Shown here in pieces: positions 50,736 through 59,029 of a stretch of DNA of 64,000 nucleotides. Position 1 is the stretch's first letter. Every line of letters begins with the position of its first letter. The notes beneath the pieces are model-generated. The model searched no databases, was not told the DNA's origin, and saw only the letters and a program-made list of their open reading frames with translations. The position numbers and the translations under genes were made by a program. Origin of the DNA: an uncultured Woeseiaceae bacterium (GTDB lineage: Bacteria; Pseudomonadota; Gammaproteobacteria; Steroidobacterales; Woeseiaceae); contig CALZJH010000001.1 in assembly GCA_945787845.1 (NCBI GenBank), forward strand, positions 124,001-188,000, in the 5' to 3' direction.

Positions 50736-53162
50736 ATGTTTTGGAACAACGTAAAGATCGCCCTCCGTAACCTTCGCAAGAACAAGGTGTTCGCGCTGGT
50801 TAATATCCTGGGCCTCGCGCTGGGCCTCACGATCTACGTGTTTGGTGGCTTGCTCGTCAAGTACGAGAGCACCCATGACATGTTCTTCAAGAATGCGGCG
50901 AACATCTACACGATCGGCTCCGTTGCGGCGCCTGATCTCAATGTCGGCGTGGATAAGTTCAACGCAACATTTACAACCGTCGGGCCGATTATCGAAGCCG
51001 AGCTGCAGGACGTGGAGCTGACGGCTCGCACCGTTAACAGCGAATACCTGCTGTCGGTGGAAGACAAGAGCTTTTACGAAGGCATCAGCTTCGCCGACGC
51101 AGCGCTACTGGAAATCTTCGATTTCGAGTATATCCGCGGAGATGCAACGGCCCTGGAGGATCCGTCAGGTCTCGTGATCACCGAGTCGTCGGCGATCAAA
51201 TATTTCGGCGATACGGACGTCATGGGTGAAACCGTCACGTTTGATAATGAGTTCGACTTTCACGTCACGGCCGTGATCGAAGACATACCGCTGAACTCGC
51301 ATTTTGCCTCATCAGTGATTCTTGACGGGGCGGCGGGGTTCCTCGTGCCTATCAACGGTCTCAACCGCATGCGCGACTGGGACCTTGCGGGTAACTGGAA
51401 CAACCTCTCAATTGGCAACATGACGTACGTGTTGCTACCAGACACGCTCGACGAGACCTGGCTTAACACACAAGTGGACGGCATTTACGAACGCATGGTG
51501 CCTGACGACCAGAAGCAGGTCATCGCGGATCTGACCGTCGCTCCACTGCAGCGTGCGAATCTCGCGGTCTGGGACATGATCGGCATGCCGGTCGTTGCTG
51601 TTGTATCGCTGCTCAGCTTTCTTGTGCTACTCGTCGCCTGCGTCAACTATACGAACCTGGCGACTGCGCAATCGCTTGGGCGCAGCCGCGAAGTCGGAAT
51701 GCGCAAGACAATGGGCGCCAGCCAGCGCCAGTTGCTCGCACAATTCCTGATCGAGAGCCTGGTGATCGCGGCCATCTCGATGCTGGTGGCCATTGCCGCG
51801 CTGGAGATGATCATCCCGCTGTTTAACAACGCGGCGAGCAAGAGCCTGACCCTCGATTACCTGGGAACGCTCCCCTGGCTGCTTGTCACAACCGTCCTCG
51901 TCGGCCTGTTCGCGGGCATGTACCCGGCGTGGTTGATTACGCGGGCAAGCCCGATTGATGCACTGCGGGATATGGCTCGAAAAGGCAAGAAGGGTGCACG
52001 TATGCGTTCCGTGATGATCGGCGCGCAGTTCGCGATTTCCGCGTTCATGCTGGCCATCGTCTCGATCGTCTACATGCAAAACGAAAAGGTGAAGGAGTCG
52101 AGCTACGTCTTCCCGCGGTCTGAAATCTACACAATGGACCGCTTGTTCGTGGAGGGCATCAGGGACCGGCTGGAGACGTTGAAGTTTGAGCTGGAAGCCC
52201 TGCCCAATGTGTCGGCGGTATCTTACTCGTCGCAGGTGCCATTTGAGCAAAACAACTCCCAGAGTGCCGTTTCACTGCAGCCCGGTGATGAGGCAGGGCA
52301 GGTCAATCTGCACACGATGGACATGTCGCCGGACTTCTTCGCGACCTATGACATCCCGTTGCTGGCTGGTCGCCCGCTGGACAGGAACATTGCGAATGAC
52401 ATCCAGACGGAAGACTCCGAAAGCATCAACGTCGTCATCAATGAACTGGCGCTCGAGAAGCTGCAGTTCGGCACGCCGGAGAATGCCATCAATCAGCGGT
52501 TCTTTCGGCTGGACGATGACGGTGTGGCCACCGAGTACCTTGTCGTCGGCGTCGTGCCAACACAGAACATCGTGGGCCTCTTCAACGAAGTGAAGCCCTG
52601 GATGTTCTCCTACGATCCGTCCAACCTGCGTATCGGCTCGATTCGTATTACGGGCGGCAGCATTATGGATACGGTTGAACAGATTGAAGATGCCTGGGAC
52701 CGCGTCATTCCGGAGTACCCACTTCAGGGGCGCTTCCTCGACGACGTATTTGACGACGTCTACCAGATTCTGAAATTCATGAACATGGCGCTGGCCGGTT
52801 TTGCCTTCATTGCGCTGGCGCTGGCCATGGTCGGCTTGTTCGGACTGGCTGCTTTCATGGCAGCACAACGAACCAAGGAAATCGGGATGCGCAAGGTCCT
52901 CGGGGCGAGCACGATGCAGATTGCCCGACTGCTGGTGTGGCAGTTCTCCACACCGGTGTTGTGGGCGCTGGCTATTGCTCTGCCTGCGGCCTATTTCGCC
53001 ACGACGACTTACCTGAACTTCTTCGCGGAGCGCATAGACTCGCCAGTACTGATACTCGTGCTGGCCGGCGCACTTGCGGTAATGCTGGCTTGGGGAACGG
53101 TGGCCGGTCACGCGATACGTATCGCGCGTTCGAACCCGATCGTGGCGTTGCGCTACGAGTAG
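50736..53162 (+). CDS. FtsX/MacB-type ABC transporter permease
   Basis: An 808-residue permease with the two-module layout of long FtsX permeases. Helix 1 (~20-45) precedes a MacB_PCD periplasmic domain (to ~290), then three helices ('VVSLLSFLVLLVACVNY' and on), a fifth segment at ~425-445, a second periplasmic domain and three C-terminal helices ('NMALAGFAFIALALAMVGLFGLAAF' and on). The conserved cytoplasmic 'REVGMRKTMGAS' and 'KEIGMRKVLGAS' elements contact the ATPase. With the preceding genes it should export a peptide, antibiotic or lipid-like compound. Confidence 0.93.
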   Translation: MFWNNVKIALRNLRKNKVFALVNILGLALGLTIYVFGGLLVKYESTHDMFFKNAANIYTIGSVAAPDLNVGVDKFNATFTTVGPIIEAELQDVELTARTVNSEYLLSVEDKSFYEGISFADAALLEIFDFEYIRGDATALEDPSGLVITESSAIKYFGDTDVMGETVTFDNEFDFHVTAVIEDIPLNSHFASSVILDGAAGFLVPINGLNRMRDWDLAGNWNNLSIGNMTYVLLPDTLDETWLNTQVDGIYERMVPDDQKQVIADLTVAPLQRANLAVWDMIGMPVVAVVSLLSFLVLLVACVNYTNLATAQSLGRSREVGMRKTMGASQRQLLAQFLIESLVIAAISMLVAIAALEMIIPLFNNAASKSLTLDYLGTLPWLLVTTVLVGLFAGMYPAWLITRASPIDALRDMARKGKKGARMRSVMIGAQFAISAFMLAIVSIVYMQNEKVKESSYVFPRSEIYTMDRLFVEGIRDRLETLKFELEALPNVSAVSYSSQVPFEQNNSQSAVSLQPGDEAGQVNLHTMDMSPDFFATYDIPLLAGRPLDRNIANDIQTEDSESINVVINELALEKLQFGTPENAINQRFFRLDDDGVATEYLVVGVVPTQNIVGLFNEVKPWMFSYDPSNLRIGSIRITGGSIMDTVEQIEDAWDRVIPEYPLQGRFLDDVFDDVYQILKFMNMALAGFAFIALALAMVGLFGLAAFMAAQRTKEIGMRKVLGASTMQIARLLVWQFSTPVLWALAIALPAAYFATTTYLNFFAERIDSPVLILVLAGALAVMLAWGTVAGHAIRIARSNPIVALRYE

Positions 53163-53165
53163 GCG

Positions 53166-53921
53166 TTACGGGCCGAACGAGAACTTCGACTGACCGGCCG
53201 GCCGGCCGGTCGGATCGAAGCGACGCTCCGTAAAACGCCAATTGCCGTTATTGTCGACCAGGACGATCGTGGTGCAGCGGGTTCCGTAGTCGGGCATGAC
53301 GATAAACGGCGCACTGATCGCATGAGCCGTCTCGAAGTCGAGACGACCGGTCTCGACTTCGGCAACCTGTGCTCTATCGCGATCATCCATCATGCGCAGC
53401 AAGCGGCTTTCATCAATCTCGCGTTTGGCGACCAGTGACGCGAGTTGAGCCTTGCTCCGGTCGACCTTGTGCCAGGGTCCGTCAATTAGTGCATTGCTCA
53501 GACCGTAAGTGCCTGGAGCCAACGCACGAGTCCCTTCCTCGCGATTCGACAGGTAGGCAACTTCATTGATCGTGCCTACGATCAGACTGAAGCCGGCGTA
53601 GGCGCTCCCCCTGATGGTCTCCAGGTAGTCCCGGGGTTTCATCCTGCTTTCGAGAAAACCGGTAACGAGGTGGCCGCGAGAAAGGAGCATCGGTGAAGGG
53701 CGCTCTGCATCGCGAAAGTTTGTCACGGTCGCGAAGCGTCCGTTCCTGTGCAGCGCGAGCCAGGCCCCGCCCGCCTGCAGGTCTCGCCCGCCCAGAATGT
53801 CGGGTTTGTCGGGCCACCAGTGCGCGGCCTGAGTCGGTCGCGCGTGAAATTCGTCGCGATTGGCCGCCAGGATCAGAGGGTAGTCTGGGTGTTGGCCGAA
53901 ATTAAGAGCGATCAGGCACAT
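53166..53921 (-). CDS. NRDE (TANGO2-like) family protein
   Basis: A 251-residue protein starting 'MCLIALNFGQHPDYPLILAANRDEFHARPT' (in blocks), which is the family hallmark: Cys2 as a probable Ntn-type nucleophile and the NRDE motif. 'GGRDLQAGGAWLALHRNGRFATVTNFR' (in blocks) is also conserved. The biochemical role is not established; eukaryotic TANGO2 is linked to haem or lipid metabolism. It is convergent with the permease gene (3 bp between) and 13 bp after nudC on the minus strand. Confidence 0.88.
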   Translation of the reverse strand: MCLIALNFGQHPDYPLILAANRDEFHARPTQAAHWWPDKPDILGGRDLQAGGAWLALHRNGRFATVTNFRDAERPSPMLLSRGHLVTGFLESRMKPRDYLETIRGSAYAGFSLIVGTINEVAYLSNREEGTRALAPGTYGLSNALIDGPWHKVDRSKAQLASLVAKREIDESRLLRMMDDRDRAQVAEVETGRLDFETAHAISAPFIVMPDYGTRCTTIVLVDNNGNWRFTERRFDPTGRPAGQSKFSFGP

Positions 53922-53934
53922 GCCAATGCAAACC

Positions 53935-54819
53935 TCAGCCTGTGCCGAGCCAGTGATTGACGAGGCGGCGGGCGATCGAGATGCGAAACGGCAGACCCGT
54001 TTCCCCCGAGCGCAGCTGCTCACGCGTGAACCAGCGCGCGTCATCGAGTTCACCGTCGTTAAGCCGAATGTCCGTCGAGATCGCCTCCGCGACAAAGCCG
54101 AGCATCAACGACGACGGGAAGGGCCAGGGTTGGGAGCTGTGATAGCTAACCCGGCCCACGCGAATGTTGGTTTCCTCGTAGACCTCGCGTCGCACGGCAT
54201 CTTCAAGGCTTTCACCCGGCTCCACAAAGCCGGCGATCGTTGAGTAGCGACCTTCCGGCCAGTCGGCCTGGCGACCCAGCAGGCACCGGTCGCCATCGGC
54301 AACCAGGACGATGATGGCCGGGTCGGTGCGTGGAAAAAGTTCCGCGCTACAGGCGGGATTGCAGCAACGACGTGTGTTCCCCCCGGCTTCCGGCTGCGAG
54401 GCCGAGCCGCACTTGCCGCAGAACAGGGTTGCGTCATGCCAGAGTGCGATGGCCCGCGCATGCGCGATCAGGTTTGCCTCGTCCGGAGGCAATACGGTGC
54501 CGAGAAAACGCAGATCCTTGAACTCGCCAAGATCCGGGAAGGGCGCTTCCTGGTTGCGTTCGATCGATACGGCGAATGCCGGCTGGTTACGGAACAGACC
54601 GAGGAAAATGACGTTCTCGTCGCCGATAAACGCTTCGATCTGCGCGCGCTCGAGCAGAACTGCCACGGGTGGATCGCCGCCTGCAAGGCAGCGATCGCCC
54701 CAGACCGGCACGAAGCGAGTGTCGTGCGCCGACATCGCTTCGGCCAGCCAGTCAGGGTCCTTACGGCGCTCGCCACTGCGGTCGACAAAGGCGCCCGCGA
54801 AGACGTTATGGTCTTCCAT
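53935..54819 (-). CDS. nudC: NAD(+)/NADH diphosphatase, NudC
   Basis: A 294-residue Nudix hydrolase that cleaves NADH and can remove NAD caps from RNA. It has an N-terminal domain, a zinc ribbon ('CGKCG' and 'CCNPAC'), the Nudix box 'GFVEPGESLEDAVRREVYEETNI' (in blocks) and the NudC-specific 'SQPWPFPSS' motif. A minus-strand run of mscL, nudC and the NRDE gene shares short spacers and could form one transcript. Confidence 0.94.
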   Translation of the reverse strand: MEDHNVFAGAFVDRSGERRKDPDWLAEAMSAHDTRFVPVWGDRCLAGGDPPVAVLLERAQIEAFIGDENVIFLGLFRNQPAFAVSIERNQEAPFPDLGEFKDLRFLGTVLPPDEANLIAHARAIALWHDATLFCGKCGSASQPEAGGNTRRCCNPACSAELFPRTDPAIIVLVADGDRCLLGRQADWPEGRYSTIAGFVEPGESLEDAVRREVYEETNIRVGRVSYHSSQPWPFPSSLMLGFVAEAISTDIRLNDGELDDARWFTREQLRSGETGLPFRISIARRLVNHWLGTG

Positions 54820-54851
54820 CGTTAGAGCGGTGATTCCCTTGCGGCCCTCGA

Positions 54852-55238
54852 TCAGTTCTTCGCGAGCAGGTCGCGGATTTCTGTGAGCAGCGTCTCTTCC
54901 GCCGACGGCTTGGGCGGCTCGGCCGGCTTCTCTTCTTCCTTCTTCTTCATCGAGTTCATGCCTTTGATCAGCATGAAGATCGCAAACGCAACGATCAGGA
55001 AGCTGATGACGGTGTCGATGAAAATTCCGTAATTGATTGTTGCGGCATTTTCGCCTTCCCCGAGTGCGATAGCGAGGTCGCTGAAGCTTACGCCGCCCAT
55101 GAGCATGCCGATCGGCGGCATGATGACGTCAGATACCAACGATGAAACGATTTTGCCGAACGCGGCGCCGATAATGATACCGACGGCCATATCGACAACG
55201 TTGCCCCGCATCGCAAAGTCTTTGAATTCTTTTAGCAT
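54852..55238 (-). CDS. mscL: Large-conductance mechanosensitive channel
   Basis: A 128-residue channel that opens under membrane tension to release solutes in osmotic downshift. The N terminus '[31 protein letters not shown]' (in blocks) gives the S1 helix and TM1; TM2 is '[19 protein letters not shown]'; the C-terminal helical bundle ends '[15 protein letters not shown]'. The ribosome-binding site GGGAG is 10 nt upstream. It follows the FlhC-like gene by 21 bp. Confidence 0.96.
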   Translation of the reverse strand: MLKEFKDFAMRGNVVDMAVGIIIGAAFGKIVSSLVSDVIMPPIGMLMGGVSFSDLAIALGEGENAATINYGIFIDTVISFLIVAFAIFMLIKGMNSMKKKEEEKPAEPPKPSAEETLLTEIRDLLAKN

Positions 55239-55259
55239 TTGGTCTAACTCCCTTATAAA

Positions 55260-55859
55260 TCATTCTTGTTTTGACACGGCTGGGCCGTGCGGCAACAGTG
55301 TACCGGAAGTCGCGGAAATCTCGCAGTTGGGGCAGGTCCTGTTGTCCAGCGCGAAAGCGTCCTGAACGTAGCGCGCGTCGCACTGGCCACAAACCGCGAG
55401 GTAGAGTTCGTCGTTGTAGCCGATACAGTGCAGCAGGTTCCAGGCCCACTCGAAGTTGAGCTTTGCATCGTCGTGGAGCAGCAGGTAGGTCTCGTAGGCG
55501 CGGCAGAGTCGATGCCCGAATTCCACATCCGGGCGGGGCCAGCGCGGATGCACTGCATCGTCTTCATCGATTCGCACGAGCAGCCCGGCACAGAACAACG
55601 CGACCAGCGTCGTCGCCTGCAGCTGGCTTTCCGGGTTCTTCACGTAGCGCTGCACCTGGCGCGGCGATTTGCCGCGTCGGCGCTTGATGTCGGTCTGGCC
55701 GCTATGGCGAAAATAGGTCGAGTACAGTTTGCGAATCCGGTCGTCGGACAGACCTGTGCACTCCCTGATGGTGCGGGTCCGGGCCTCGTGTCGGATCATC
55801 CTGAGGGCCAGTTCGAACTGGCTGCGCTCCCCGGCGTAGCGATCGTCTGTCAGTCTCAT
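55260..55859 (-). CDS. Solitary FlhC-like transcriptional regulator
   Basis: A 199-residue protein resembling FlhC, the flagellar master-regulator subunit. The N-terminal half is a helix-turn-helix region ('RTRTIRECTGLSDDRIRKLYSTYFR' in blocks) and the C-terminal part has a four-cysteine zinc site ('CGQCDARYV' and 'CPNCEIS'). No flhD or flagellar gene is nearby. It is upstream of mscL on the same strand and divergent from an uncharacterised gene across an AT-rich spacer. It may control something other than motility. Confidence 0.8.
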   Translation of the reverse strand: MRLTDDRYAGERSQFELALRMIRHEARTRTIRECTGLSDDRIRKLYSTYFRHSGQTDIKRRRGKSPRQVQRYVKNPESQLQATTLVALFCAGLLVRIDEDDAVHPRWPRPDVEFGHRLCRAYETYLLLHDDAKLNFEWAWNLLHCIGYNDELYLAVCGQCDARYVQDAFALDNRTCPNCEISATSGTLLPHGPAVSKQE

Positions 55860-56000
55860 TATTTACTCTTTTTGATAGAAAAAGACCATATGTAGCGTTA
55901 AAATACCCTATATCATCCATACATGGTCCAGCAATCAAATATATAGAAATTAAAAAAACGCACGAAAAAGGGGCCGACGACGTGCGATACGGGAGGTTGT
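55860..56000. promoter_or_regulatory. AT-rich divergent promoter region
   Basis: This spacer is much more AT-rich than its surroundings, with runs of T and A, and separates the FlhC-like gene from the divergent unknown gene. It should hold both promoters. I cannot assign boxes with confidence. Confidence 0.4.
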
Positions 56001-56618
56001 ATGGAATACGAGGGGTTAACGCAGGATGACCTTGCCAACGTCAGGGCGCTGAATCGCCGCTGGTTGAGGCTGCGAGAGGGCGACGCAGGCTGCGGTGCGC
56101 CATTGGCCGACAAACAGCTCGAGCGCCTGGCGGCTGCACCATTCCTGCTGTTTTCGTTCCAGGAGCAGGATGAGCAGCTGTGGCAGGCAGTGCTCCGGGG
56201 TGACGGGCAGCAGGACCTGCTGAATATGAAGGCAACGGCCTCGGCCGAACTCAGTGCCCTGCAGGCGGCCGGCCTGGCATTCCTCTGGGAACTCGTGCGG
56301 CGTAATCCCTACGTGGCGCGCCTCGTGAGCGGTGCACCGCTAAGCTGGTGCGAGCAGCTTGCGTCGTTGACCCTCGTGCGTGTGCTGGAGAGCACCGCGC
56401 ACTGCAGCGTGGTCGAATCCCGCTTCGACGACAAGTCGTCCCTGTATCGGCGCCTGTTGCGGCGAGGCGGCAGTGCGCGCCGGGAGACACGTGTTTTTGC
56501 GCAAATCGGCGCTCTCCAGGCGATGCTGACGAGCGCGACGCTCGTTCCCTATCGACGCTTCCCGGCCGCGGCCTGTGGCATGCCGCAACCTGCCGAGCGG
56601 GTGGCCGATAAGGTGTGA
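56001..56618 (+). CDS. Conserved-looking protein of unknown function
   Basis: A 205-residue soluble protein without signal peptide or membrane helix. It is largely helical by composition, with 'LTQDDLANVRALNRRWLRL' at the start, 'LFSFQEQDEQLWQAVL' in the middle and a Arg-rich C-terminal third. I do not recognise a domain. It is divergent from the FlhC-like regulator, which may control it. A weak purine-rich GGGAGG precedes the ATG. Confidence 0.6.
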   Translation: MEYEGLTQDDLANVRALNRRWLRLREGDAGCGAPLADKQLERLAAAPFLLFSFQEQDEQLWQAVLRGDGQQDLLNMKATASAELSALQAAGLAFLWELVRRNPYVARLVSGAPLSWCEQLASLTLVRVLESTAHCSVVESRFDDKSSLYRRLLRRGGSARRETRVFAQIGALQAMLTSATLVPYRRFPAAACGMPQPAERVADKV

Positions 56619-56636
56619 TCGGCGCCAGCACGCGGT

Positions 56637-56642
56637 TACAAT
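56637..56642 (+). promoter_or_regulatory. Possible -10 box giving a near-leaderless ABC transcript
   Basis: TACAAT lies 10 nt before the ATG of the ABC ATPase gene, so the transcript would have a leader of only about four bases. No ribosome-binding site is visible; the -35 region is weak. Confidence 0.35.
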
Positions 56643-56652
56643 ACGCGGCCTC

Positions 56653-57576
56653 ATGAAAGCCCTGTCGATCAAAAGCCTGACCAAGACCTATGCCAACGGC
56701 AACCAGGCGCTCAAAGGTATCGACCTGTCCGTCGATGCCGGCGACTTTTATGCGCTGCTCGGGCCAAACGGGGCTGGCAAGACCACGGCCATCGGCATTA
56801 TCAGTTCGCTGGTCAACAAGTCAGGCGGTGAAGTGGAGATTTTCGGCCACAACATCGATTCGGAGCTCGAAGCGGCCAAGGCGTGCCTGGGCATCGTGCC
56901 CCAGGAGATCAACCTCAACCTCTGGGAGACCGTCGGCAACACGGTCATGAACCAGGCCGGGTACTACGGACTGAGCGGCAAGCTGCGCAAGGAGCGCGTC
57001 GAAAAATATCTGCGGGCTCTGCGCCTGTGGGATCGACGCGACGATACGGCTCGCAGCCTTTCCGGCGGCATGAAACGGCGACTCATGATCGCGCGTGCGC
57101 TCGTGCACGAACCCAAACTGCTGATCCTCGATGAGCCGACGGCCGGGGTCGATATCGAAATTCGTCGCTCGATGTGGGATTTCCTGCGCGAGATCAACGC
57201 TGCGGGTACGACGATCATCCTGACGACTCACTACCTGGAAGAGGCGGAGTCGCTGTGCCGGCACATCGCGATCATCGATGAAGGGATCATTATCGAAGAC
57301 GCGCGCATGAGCCAGGTCCTGCGCAAGCTGCAGCGCGAGGTATTCGTGCTGAGCCTGTCCGAACAACTGGAGGAGGCGCCGGCCCTGGACGGGTTCGAGA
57401 CGCGCCTGCGCGAAGACGGCGAACTCGAGGTCGAAAAAGGGCCTGAAAGCGATCTCAACGAACTGTTCGAGCAACTGAACGCGCAGGGAATTCGGGTGGT
57501 CAGCCTGCGCAATAAGGCGAACCGACTGGAAGAGATGTTCATGCACCTGGTCGAGAACAAGGGGGCCGCTGCATGA
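56653..57576 (+). CDS. yadG: ABC-2 exporter ATP-binding protein (YadG-like)
   Basis: A 307-residue ATPase with Walker A 'GPNGAGKTTAIG', Q-loop 'GIVPQEIN', signature 'LSGGMKRRLMIARAL', Walker B 'LLILDEPTAGVD' and switch His 'ILTTHYLEEAE'. The C-terminal extension (~230-307) is the usual one for DrrA/YadG-like proteins. The ATG at 56653 is preferred over the longer frame. The stop overlaps the permease start by 4 bp, so the two proteins form one transporter of unknown substrate. Confidence 0.92.
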   Translation: MKALSIKSLTKTYANGNQALKGIDLSVDAGDFYALLGPNGAGKTTAIGIISSLVNKSGGEVEIFGHNIDSELEAAKACLGIVPQEINLNLWETVGNTVMNQAGYYGLSGKLRKERVEKYLRALRLWDRRDDTARSLSGGMKRRLMIARALVHEPKLLILDEPTAGVDIEIRRSMWDFLREINAAGTTIILTTHYLEEAESLCRHIAIIDEGIIIEDARMSQVLRKLQREVFVLSLSEQLEEAPALDGFETRLREDGELEVEKGPESDLNELFEQLNAQGIRVVSLRNKANRLEEMFMHLVENKGAAA

Positions 57577-58346
57577 ATATCGCGCTGAATCTCGTTGCGG
57601 CAAAAACCATCATACGCAAGGAAATGGTGCGCGTACTGCGCATCTGGATCCAGACGATCGTGCCGCCCGCGATTACGATGACGCTCTACTTCATTATTTT
57701 CGGCAACCTGATCGGGCGTCGCATCGGCGTCATGGATGGCTTCGATTACATGCAGTACATCGCGCCGGGCCTGATCATGATGTCGGTCATCACCAATTCC
57801 TACGGCAATGTCGTGTCCTCGTTCTTCGGCGCCAAATTCGGCAGGCACGTCGAGGAAATGCTGGTTGCACCGATGTCCTACGCCACCATAATTATCGGCC
57901 ATGTGGCAGGCGGTGTGCTGCGCGGGCTGCTCGTCGGCGCGCTGGTTACCGTTGTCGCGCTATTCTTTACGAAGCTACAGGTGGCACACCCGTTCATCAT
58001 GATCTCGATCGTGCTGTTGTCGTCGATCGTGTTCTCACTGGCGGGGTTTATCAATGCCGTCTTTGCCAAGAAGTTTGACGACATCTCGATTATCCCGACG
58101 TTTGTGTTGACGCCATTGACGTATCTCGGCGGCGTCTTTTACTCGATCTCGCTGCTGCCCGAGTTCTGGCAAAATGCGTCGAAACTCAATCCGATTCTCT
58201 ACATGGTGAACGCATTCCGTTACGGCATCCTGGGGACATCCGACATCAGCATCGGTCATGCCTATGCGATTCTCCTCGTGTTCGTGGTTGTGCTCTTCTC
58301 GGGTTGCATGTTCCTCATGCGCCGCGGAATCGGGATTCGTGAGTAA
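57573..58346 (+). CDS. yadH: ABC-2 type permease (YadH-like)
   Basis: A 257-residue membrane protein with six predicted helices. The ABC-2 signature is visible: 'YMQYIAPGLIMMSVITNSY', 'HVEEMLVAPMSYATIIIGH', 'LAGFINAVFAKKFDDISIIPTFVLTPLTYLGGVFYSISLLP' (in blocks) and 'PILYMVNAFRYGILG'. It pairs with the preceding ATPase. The next gene follows after 11 bp. Confidence 0.92.
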   Translation: MNIALNLVAAKTIIRKEMVRVLRIWIQTIVPPAITMTLYFIIFGNLIGRRIGVMDGFDYMQYIAPGLIMMSVITNSYGNVVSSFFGAKFGRHVEEMLVAPMSYATIIIGHVAGGVLRGLLVGALVTVVALFFTKLQVAHPFIMISIVLLSSIVFSLAGFINAVFAKKFDDISIIPTFVLTPLTYLGGVFYSISLLPEFWQNASKLNPILYMVNAFRYGILGTSDISIGHAYAILLVFVVVLFSGCMFLMRRGIGIRE

Positions 58347-58357
58347 CGGGCTCTGAC

Positions 58358-59029
58358 ATGTGTGGTCGTTTCGCGTTTTATTCACCGACCGAAGCCGCTG
58401 CAGCCCTGTTCGGCGTATCGGCCTCACTCGAAGTACAGCCACGCTACAACATCGCTCCCACCCAGTTTATCGCCGCGGTCCGCGATGCCGAGGACGACGG
58501 GCGGGAACTTGTCATGTTGCGCTGGGGGCTCGTCCCGTTCTGGGCCAAGGATCCCTCAATCGGGAATCGCATGATCAACGCGCGTGCTGAAACCGTGGCC
58601 GAAAAGCCTGCTTACCGGGCAGCCTACAAGCACCGGCGCTGCCTCGTACTCGCCGACGGGTTCTATGAATGGCGCAAGACGGGAGACAGCAAGACCCCGT
58701 ATTACATTTCGCTGGCCAGCGGTGAGCCGTTCGCACTCGCCGGGTTGTGGGAAAACTGGAACGACAAGCAAACGGGCGACTCGCTGCAATCCGCGACATT
58801 AATTACGACGGCCGCCAACGACTTCATGACGCCGCTGCACCATCGCATGCCGGTGATCCTCGAGGCCGGAACTGCGGGTGACTGGCTTGCCGGATCGACT
58901 GATCTTCTTGACGATGTTGCCGCCATTACGCCGCCGCTGCAGGCGTGGCCGGTCGACCGACGCGTCAACAACGCCCGCAATGAGGGCGAGGAGCTAGTCA
59001 CCGCGGCCGGCGACATCCTCCGCGCGTAA
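58358..59029 (+). CDS. yedK: SRAP domain protein (YedK/HMCES-like)
   Basis: A 223-residue protein beginning 'MCGRFAFYSP', so Cys2 becomes the N-terminal residue that cross-links abasic sites in single-stranded DNA. Conserved 'PRYNIAPTQ', 'MLRWGLVPFWAKDP', 'INARAETVAEKPAYR', 'RCLVLADGFYEW' and 'HHRMPVIL' (with the catalytic His/Glu) are all present. It protects against abasic lesions. Its 3' end overlaps the convergent DhaL-DegV gene by 36 bp. Confidence 0.95.
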   Translation: MCGRFAFYSPTEAAAALFGVSASLEVQPRYNIAPTQFIAAVRDAEDDGRELVMLRWGLVPFWAKDPSIGNRMINARAETVAEKPAYRAAYKHRRCLVLADGFYEWRKTGDSKTPYYISLASGEPFALAGLWENWNDKQTGDSLQSATLITTAANDFMTPLHHRMPVILEAGTAGDWLAGSTDLLDDVAAITPPLQAWPVDRRVNNARNEGEELVTAAGDILRA

